From NCBI GenBank assembly GCA_963742725.1, contig CAVUMX010000003.1:1860001-1924000 (forward strand): a DNA stretch of 64,000 nucleotides, given 5' to 3'. The number at the start of each line of letters is the position of its first letter. The first letter of the stretch is position 1. The notes under the pieces are model-generated. The model ran no database searches. It was not told the origin of the DNA and was given only the letters and a program-made list of their open reading frames with translations. A program made the translations under genes and the position numbers. Origin of the DNA: CAVVAL01 sp963742725. GTDB lineage: Bacteria; Actinomycetota; Actinomycetes; Mycobacteriales; Cryptosporangiaceae. This document shows, piece by piece, positions 60,481 through 64,000 of the stretch.

Positions 60481-61408
60481 CCGCGATTGCCGCGCTCGAC
60501 CGCCGCGTCGACGTCCGCCCGCGCCCGGCGTCGGCGCGGCGTCGGCGGCCTGGTCTGGGCGTTCCTGCTGGTCCCGCTCGCGGTCGAGGTCGGCTGGGTG
60601 TTCTGGCCGGCGATCAACAGCTTCTACCTGTCGCTGACCGAGTGGAACGGCGCTCGGCCCGGCCGAGCTTCGTCGGGCTGCGAGAACTTCCGCGACCTCG
60701 CCTCGGACGACGATCTTCGCCACCGCGCTGTGGAACAACGTGATCTGGGCGGTCGGGTTCGGCGGCGCTCTCGGTCGCCATCGGCCTCGCGCTGGCCGTC
60801 ACGCTGAACCGGCCCCGGCGCGGGGTGGGCGTCTACCGCAGCGCGATCTACCTGCCGATGGTGTTCTCGCTCGCCGTCACCGGCCTGTTCTGGCGGGTGC
60901 TCTACGCAACCGCACGGCGCCGATCAACGCCACACTGGGCGTGGTCGGACTCGAGCGGCCTGGAACGGCAGTGGCTGGCCGATCCGGACACGCGCGCTCT
61001 ACGCCGTACTGGTCGCGGCGGTCTGGCGCCAGGTCGGCTACGTGATGGTGCTCTACCTGGCCGGCCTGAAGGGCTGCGACCCGCACGCTCGACGACGCCG
61101 CCGCGGTGGACGGGGCCGGCGCCGTGGCAACGGTTCTGGCGCGATCACGATGCCGCAGCTGCGCGGCGTCAACGCGATCGTGTTCGCGGTCACCGTGATC
61201 GACTCGCTGCGCACGTTCGACATCGTCTGGGCGATGACCCGCGGCGGGCCGTACCACTCCTCCGAGCTGCTCAGCACGGTCATGTACCAGCAGGCGTTCA
61301 CGTTCCTGAACCTCGGCTACGCGTCCGCGCTGGCGGTCGTGATCTTCGCGCTGGCGATCGTCTTCATCATCACGTACCTGGTCCGCAGCGCTGCGGCAGG
61401 AGGACTGA
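60477..61408 (+). pseudogene. ABC sugar permease (MalF-like), frameshifted
   Basis: A six-helix CUT1 permease readable over three frames: VGGLVWAFLLVPLAVEVGWV, INSFYLSLTEWNG, SAIYLPMVFSLAVTGLFWRV, QVGYVMVLYLAGLKGCDP, and the EAA-loop remains DDAAAVDGAG, then MPQLRGVNAIVFAVTVIDSL and AMTRGGPYHSSELL. Start GTG at 60477 overlaps the binding-protein stop; it ends LRQED before TGA at 61406. Several single-base changes break it. Confidence 0.78.
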
Positions 61409-61409
61409 C

Positions 61410-62292
61410 ATGTCCGCGACTCGCCCACCTCGTCCCGAGCGCGGCACGCGGCGGACGACGTCGGCGCGCCGTCCGACGCCGTGGCTGTCACGTCGTGATG
61501 ATCCCGTTCACGCTGCTGTGGATCGCGCCGATGGTGTTCGTGCTGCTGATCGCGGTGCGGTCGTTCGACGACATGGCCGAGGAGCGGCCTCGCCGCGCTG
61601 CCCGGCTCGTTCACCCTCGAGCGGCTTCGCGACCGCGCGGCACCGAGGGCAGCCTCTGGACTCGGCTCTGCTGAACACCGTCGCTGGTCACCGCGCCGGC
61701 GGTGCTGCTGTCGCTGGCGCTGGCCTCGATGGCCGCCTATGCGCTGAGCCGCTACGCGATCCCCGGCCGGCGCACGATCCTGCTGCATGATGCTCGCCGG
61801 CAACCTGCTGCCGCCGCAGATCCTGCTCGGTCCCGGTCGCGAGAATCACCGAGTCGCTCGGCATCGCCGACACCATCGGCGGCCTGGTCGCGATCCACGT
61901 CGGCTTCGGGCTGGGCTTCTACACGTTCGTGCTGCACGGGTTCATGCGCTCGATCCCCCGGGAGATCACCGAGGCCGCCCTGATCGACGGCGCCGGCACA
62001 GGCCAGACCTACCTGGCGGATCATCCTGCCGCTGTGCCGCCCGGCACTGGCCGCGCTCGGCGCGCTCGCCACCACCTGGATCTTCAACGATCTGATCTGG
62101 GCGCTCACGGTGCTGCGGACCGAGACGAAGTTCCCGGTCACGGCGGCGCTGCTCAACCTGCAGGGCGGCTTCACCAGCCAGTACAACGTGGTCGGGGCCG
62201 GCTCGATGCTCGCCGCGATCCCGACCGCCGCGGTGTTCTTCGCCTTCCAGCGGCACTTCATCTCCGGACTGCTCGTCGGGTCGACCAAGTGA
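61410..62292 (+). pseudogene. ABC sugar permease (MalG-like), frameshifted
   Basis: The second CUT1 permease starts MSATRPPRPERGTRR at 61410 after AGGAGG. Pieces over three frames: VMIPFTLLWIAPMVFVLLIA, SLALASMAAYALSRYAIPG, GLVAIHVGFGLGFYTFVLHG, the EAA loop EITEAALIDGAGTGQTY, then WALTVLRTETKFPVTAALL and RHFISGLLVGSTK at the end. The last part from about 62040 is in one frame. Its stop overlaps the GTG of the GH36 gene (GTGA), so the transporter and glycosidase were one operon. Confidence 0.78.
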
Positions 62293-64000
62293 CCCGGCAG
62301 TGGTCCCTGCGGACCGTCACCGGCGCGTACACCGTCGGGCTGGGCCTGGACGACACCGTGTTGCTGCAGGAGGGCTGGGGTCCGGCCGCCGGGCCGGAAT
62401 GGTCCCGGCCGCCCGGCACGAACACGAGCTGGGAACCGACCGCCGACCTCGCGCCGGTCGAGCTGACCAGCCTCGGCACGCGGCAGACGGCACACGCCGA
62501 CCTGATCGTCGACCACGGCGACGGGCTCGTCGGGGTCCGCTGGCGCCACCTCGACAGCACGCACGACGACGCCGGGCTGACCGTCCGGTTCATCGACACG
62601 ACCGGCACGCTCCATCTCGACCTGCACACGCGGACGCATCGGGACCACGACGTCGTGCGCCGCTGGTCCGAGATCCGGAACGTCAGCGCCGGCCGCGTCG
62701 TGACGGTGCGCAGGGCGATGACCGGCGGCTGGTGCGTGCCGGCGCCGCACGGCGCGCGGCTGCGCTACCTGGCCGGACGGTGGTCGGCCGAGTTCACGCC
62801 GCAGCGGGTCGACCTGCGGGCCGGCGAGCTGCGGCTCGGCAGCCGGCAGGGCATCACCTCCCACACGTTCGCCCCGGTCCTGGACGTGCAGCCGCTCGGC
62901 CCGGACGGCCGCCGGAACCGGGCCGCCGGCACGTACTCGATGCAGCTGGCGTGGAGCGGCTCGTGGCAGCTGGTCGCCGAGGCGCTGCCCGCCGCCGGGC
63001 TGGTGCGGGTCTCGATGGGGCTCGCCGACGACACCCTGGCCGTGCTGCTGGCCCCCGGGGAATCGCTGCGCTGCCCGGAGCTGCTCGGTCTCCACGGCAC
63101 CGCCGGGACGGCCGGCACCGCACGGCAGTGGCACCGGTACGCCCGCCGCGTGCTGAGCCGCAGCACCACTCCCGAGCACCGGCCGGTCGTCTACAACTCG
63201 TGGTTCGCCACCGGCTTCGACGTCCGGCCCGAGCACCAGCTCGCGCTCGCCGACTCCGCCGCCCGCCTCGGCGCCGAGGTGTTCGTGGTCGACGACGGCT
63301 GGTTCCGGGGACGGGACGACGACCACCGCGGACTCGGCGACTGGACCCCCGACCCGACCGCGTTCCCGGACGGGCTGGGTCCGCTCGCCGAGGGCGTGCT
63401 CGACCGTGGCCTGCGGTTCGGGTTGTGGATCGAACCCGAGGGGGTCAGCCCGGACAGCGACCTGTACCGGGACCACCCCGACTGGGTCTACCGGGCCGGC
63501 GACCGGCCACTCACGACGATGCGCCGGCAGCTCGTCCTCGACCTCGGCCGCACCGAGGTCGTCGAGTGGATCGAGCAGACCCTGACCGACCTGCTCACCC
63601 GCTACCCGATCAGCTACCTCAAGTGGGACATGAACCGGCCGGTCACCGACGGCGGCCGGCCGGGTGATCCCGCGTCCGGGCGCTGGAGCGTCGACCACGT
63701 GCTCGGGTACCACCGCGTGCTGCGCCTGCTGCGGCGCGACTTCCCGCACGTCACGGTCGAGGCGTGCGCGGGCGGAGGCGGACGGGTCGACCCGGCGGTG
63801 CTGGCGCTCAGCGACGTGGTCTGGCCGAGCGACGAGACCGGGCCGCGGGACCGGCTGGCGATCCAGGACGGCTTCCTGCGGTCCTTCCCACCGCACGTGA
63901 TGAGCTCCTGGGTCACCGACGAGCCGGACCGGGCCGATCCGAGGCCGACCTCGCTGGGCTTCCGGTTCGTCGTCGCGATGGCCGGCGTCCTGGGCATCGG
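62289..64000 (+). CDS. GH36 alpha-galactosidase, C-terminus beyond the window
   Basis: The frame is open from the GTG at 62289 to the window edge (570 residues seen of about 690-730 usual). An N-terminal beta-sandwich domain (to about residue 290) is followed by the catalytic barrel: PVVYNSWFATGFDV, VFVVDDGWFRGRDDDHRGLG, LRFGLWIEPEGVSPDSDLY, the nucleophile Asp in YLKWDMNRPVTDGG, VEACAGGGGRVD and the acid/base region WPSDETGPRDRLAIQ (where many family members read SDNTDxxDR). It has no signal peptide, so it should hydrolyse imported alpha-galactosides in the cytoplasm. Unlike the three genes before it, the visible part has no indels. Confidence 0.92.
   Translation, partial: MTRQWSLRTVTGAYTVGLGLDDTVLLQEGWGPAAGPEWSRPPGTNTSWEPTADLAPVELTSLGTRQTAHADLIVDHGDGLVGVRWRHLDSTHDDAGLTVRFIDTTGTLHLDLHTRTHRDHDVVRRWSEIRNVSAGRVVTVRRAMTGGWCVPAPHGARLRYLAGRWSAEFTPQRVDLRAGELRLGSRQGITSHTFAPVLDVQPLGPDGRRNRAAGTYSMQLAWSGSWQLVAEALPAAGLVRVSMGLADDTLAVLLAPGESLRCPELLGLHGTAGTAGTARQWHRYARRVLSRSTTPEHRPVVYNSWFATGFDVRPEHQLALADSAARLGAEVFVVDDGWFRGRDDDHRGLGDWTPDPTAFPDGLGPLAEGVLDRGLRFGLWIEPEGVSPDSDLYRDHPDWVYRAGDRPLTTMRRQLVLDLGRTEVVEWIEQTLTDLLTRYPISYLKWDMNRPVTDGGRPGDPASGRWSVDHVLGYHRVLRLLRRDFPHVTVEACAGGGGRVDPAVLALSDVVWPSDETGPRDRLAIQDGFLRSFPPHVMSSWVTDEPDRADPRPTSLGFRFVVAMAGVLGI

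Noticed and set aside
50897..62292. Regular 60-base spacing of the indels, as from a file-joining artefact
   Set aside because: Traced positions give intervals such as 156, 64, 37 and 56 bp, so there is no fixed period.

Overview
The window is very GC-rich, with GTG starts, GTGA/ATGA stop-start overlaps and several actinobacterial marker genes (rbpA, opcA, a Lys/Ala-rich sigA, the envelope protein Cei, DUF4193, DUF3093 and DUF3710). It is chromosomal DNA from a filamentous or soil-type actinomycete. Gene order follows two blocks that are conserved down to Mycobacterium: purU / ABC-ctaA / ctaB / tkt-tal-zwf-opcA-pgl / secG, and dxs ... RNA methyltransferase / permease / two TrkA proteins / OB-fold / dut / suhB / sigA. 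I cannot assign a genus from sequence alone. I saw no rRNA, tRNA, CRISPR array, transposase or phage gene.

Layout. 1-7 kb: purU, a two-gene ABC exporter, heme A synthase (ctaA), a secreted trypsin-like protease, an SDR, and heme O synthase (ctaB). 7-15.5 kb: a coupled pentose-phosphate operon, tkt-tal-pgi-zwf-opcA-pgl. It carries a duplicated 80-bp element with start-stop-coupled mini-ORFs before opcA and a perfect 18-bp hairpin before pgl. 15.5-23.3 kb (all leftward): rbpA, secG, a membrane-anchored propeller-like protein, a two-component system, a secreted zinc peptidase with ricin-type lectin repeats, and two secreted envelope proteins. 23.5-33.5 kb: dxs, then a six-gene run holding a xylose-type (CUT2) and an oligosaccharide-type (CUT1) ABC importer, with a divergent ROK repressor. 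33.5-50.9 kb: a secreted barnase/T1-type RNase and then the housekeeping block. That block includes a KimA-like potassium permease facing two RCK proteins, dut, rsgA with a probable leader peptide and a hairpin covering its ribosome binding site, cei behind a tiny leaderless uORF, an inositol monophosphatase, and sigA with a textbook terminator. A 65-bp repeat occurs three times here (34.75, 42.0 and 48.0 kb), always in an intergenic gap at gene ends.

50.9-64 kb is an alpha-galactoside/galactose catabolic cluster. One arm (leftward) encodes a probable sugar dehydrogenase, a GntR regulator, galactonate dehydratase, a mutarotase-like protein, a 2-keto-3-deoxy sugar-acid aldolase, its PfkB kinase, an SMP-30 lactonase, and a secreted GH27 alpha-galactosidase with an NPCBM domain. 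The other arm (rightward) encodes a binding protein, two permeases and a GH36 alpha-galactosidase. Together these make a near-complete De Ley-Doudoroff route. Six of these genes are broken by many single-base indels while genes between them are intact, so this stretch is either recently decayed or poorly sequenced.
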